From the NCBI RefSeq assembly GCF_003667565.1, contig NZ_RCUX01000014.1:1-64000 (forward strand): DNA of 64,000 nucleotides, written 5' to 3'. The stretch is from Mycetocola tolaasinivorans (GTDB lineage: Bacteria > Actinomycetota > Actinomycetes > Actinomycetales > Microbacteriaceae). A program made the position numbers and the translations under genes. The notes beneath the pieces are model-generated. The model worked only from the letters and a program-made list of their open reading frames with translations, searched no databases and was not told where the DNA came from. Positions within the stretch are counted from its first letter, which is position 1. The number at the start of each line of letters is the position of its first letter. Below are positions 63,457 to 64,000 of the stretch, piece by piece.

Positions 63457-64000
63457 TCCAGTACGTCCTCGTCACGTTCCTGACGGCGCTCACCACCTGG
63501 GCGCTGTCCTGGGCCGTCTACAAGATTGCCCTGAAGTACAAGCTCTACCCCGAGATCCGTGATCGTGATGTACACACGCGTCCGACCCCACGGCTCGGTG
63601 GCGTCGCGATGTTCCTCGGAGTCATCGCCGCCGCAATCTACGCGTCGATCAACCCGTTTCTCTCGCAGACCTTCAGTGATGCCCCGGGGCAACTCATCGC
63701 CGTGCTGGGTGCCGCCGCACTCATCGTCGTCGTGGGTGTCCTGGATGACCTGATCGATCTGGACTGGATGATCAAGCTCGCCGCACAGTTCGTTGCGGCC
63801 GGTGTCATCGCGTTCAGTGGCGTGCAGCTCTACTCGCTGCCCATCGGCGGCATTACCGTCGGCTCAAGCCAGATGTCGTTTGTGCTCACCACGTTCACGC
63901 TCGTGCTGATCATGAACGCGGTGAACTTTATCGACGGGCTCGACGGCCTGGTTGCGGGCGTTGGCCTGATTGCCAATGGCGCGTTCTTCATCTATGGCTA
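63453..64000 (+). CDS. wecA: Polyprenyl-phosphate glycosyl-1-phosphate transferase, WecA/TagO type (partial)
   Basis: The first 182 residues of a MraY/WecA-family membrane transferase. Seen are DVHTRPTPRLGGVAMFLG, GVLDDLIDLDWMIKLAAQ with the catalytic DD, and AVNFIDGLDGLVAGVGLIA with the NxxNxxDGIDGL-like active-site motif. It links a sugar phosphate to undecaprenyl (or decaprenyl) phosphate to begin wall polysaccharide synthesis. The ATG overlaps the tsaC stop (ATGA). The gene runs off the right end of the window, where the ATP synthase operon commonly follows in actinobacteria. Confidence 0.92.
   Translation, partial: MIQYVLVTFLTALTTWALSWAVYKIALKYKLYPEIRDRDVHTRPTPRLGGVAMFLGVIAAAIYASINPFLSQTFSDAPGQLIAVLGAAALIVVVGVLDDLIDLDWMIKLAAQFVAAGVIAFSGVQLYSLPIGGITVGSSQMSFVLTTFTLVLIMNAVNFIDGLDGLVAGVGLIANGAFFIYG

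Overview
The window is high-GC, densely coding chromosomal DNA from an actinobacterium, most probably a member of the Microbacteriaceae. That placement is an inference. It rests on gene order (TPR protein, HAD hydrolase, tlyA, nadK, recN, pyrG, xerD, parA, scpA, scpB, rluB, tyrA, cmk, der, and later argS, lysA, hom, thrB, rho, prfA, prmC, sua5, wecA), frequent GTG starts, many apparently leaderless promoters, Arg/Gly-rich tails on several proteins, and DtxR/IdeR-type iron boxes. No phage, transposase, CRISPR array or plasmid gene was seen.

1-24370: the end of an rRNA operon (5S rRNA) is followed by a repeat-rich TPR protein and a HAD phosphatase. Next comes a large secreted protein combining a beta-propeller with HtaA heme-binding domains, behind two adjacent iron boxes. 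The conserved block tlyA-nadK-recN-pyrG-nudix-xerD follows. After a short accessory patch (HTH regulator, ASCH protein, alcohol dehydrogenase, membrane protein) come parA-scpA-scpB-rluB-tyrA-cmk-der (chromosome segregation, rRNA modification, tyrosine synthesis, CMP kinase, ribosome assembly).

24434-37128: a minus-strand peptide/nickel-type ABC importer diverges from a stand-alone siderophore-interacting (SIP) domain gene whose -10 box lies inside an iron box. Together with the HtaA protein this suggests iron/heme acquisition. Then come a small HExxH-type protein, a PspA/TPM envelope-stress pair, a class-I glutamine-amidotransferase-like hydrolase, a DUF3097 protein, an MFS exporter with repeated operator-like sites, and tRNA-Arg(CCG).

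37223-64000: a lipoprotein, then the conserved actinobacterial backbone argS ... lysA-hom-thrB ... rho-prfA ... prmC ... sua5-wecA. It is interrupted by LmeA-like, deoC, a SnoaL/CGNR divergon with a 50-nt dyad, a DUF11 surface protein, cysK-cysE (cysE seems to start with ATT), a three-gene ABC transporter behind a PadR-like dyad and bracketed by two near-identical hairpins, and a YhgE/Pip membrane protein paired with an ABC ATPase lacking its catalytic residues. thrC and rpmE, often present in this backbone, are absent here.

The strongest leads for something undescribed are the pseudo-ATPase/YhgE pair, the ABC cassette and its operator, the iron-regulated propeller-HtaA protein, and the CGNR divergon.
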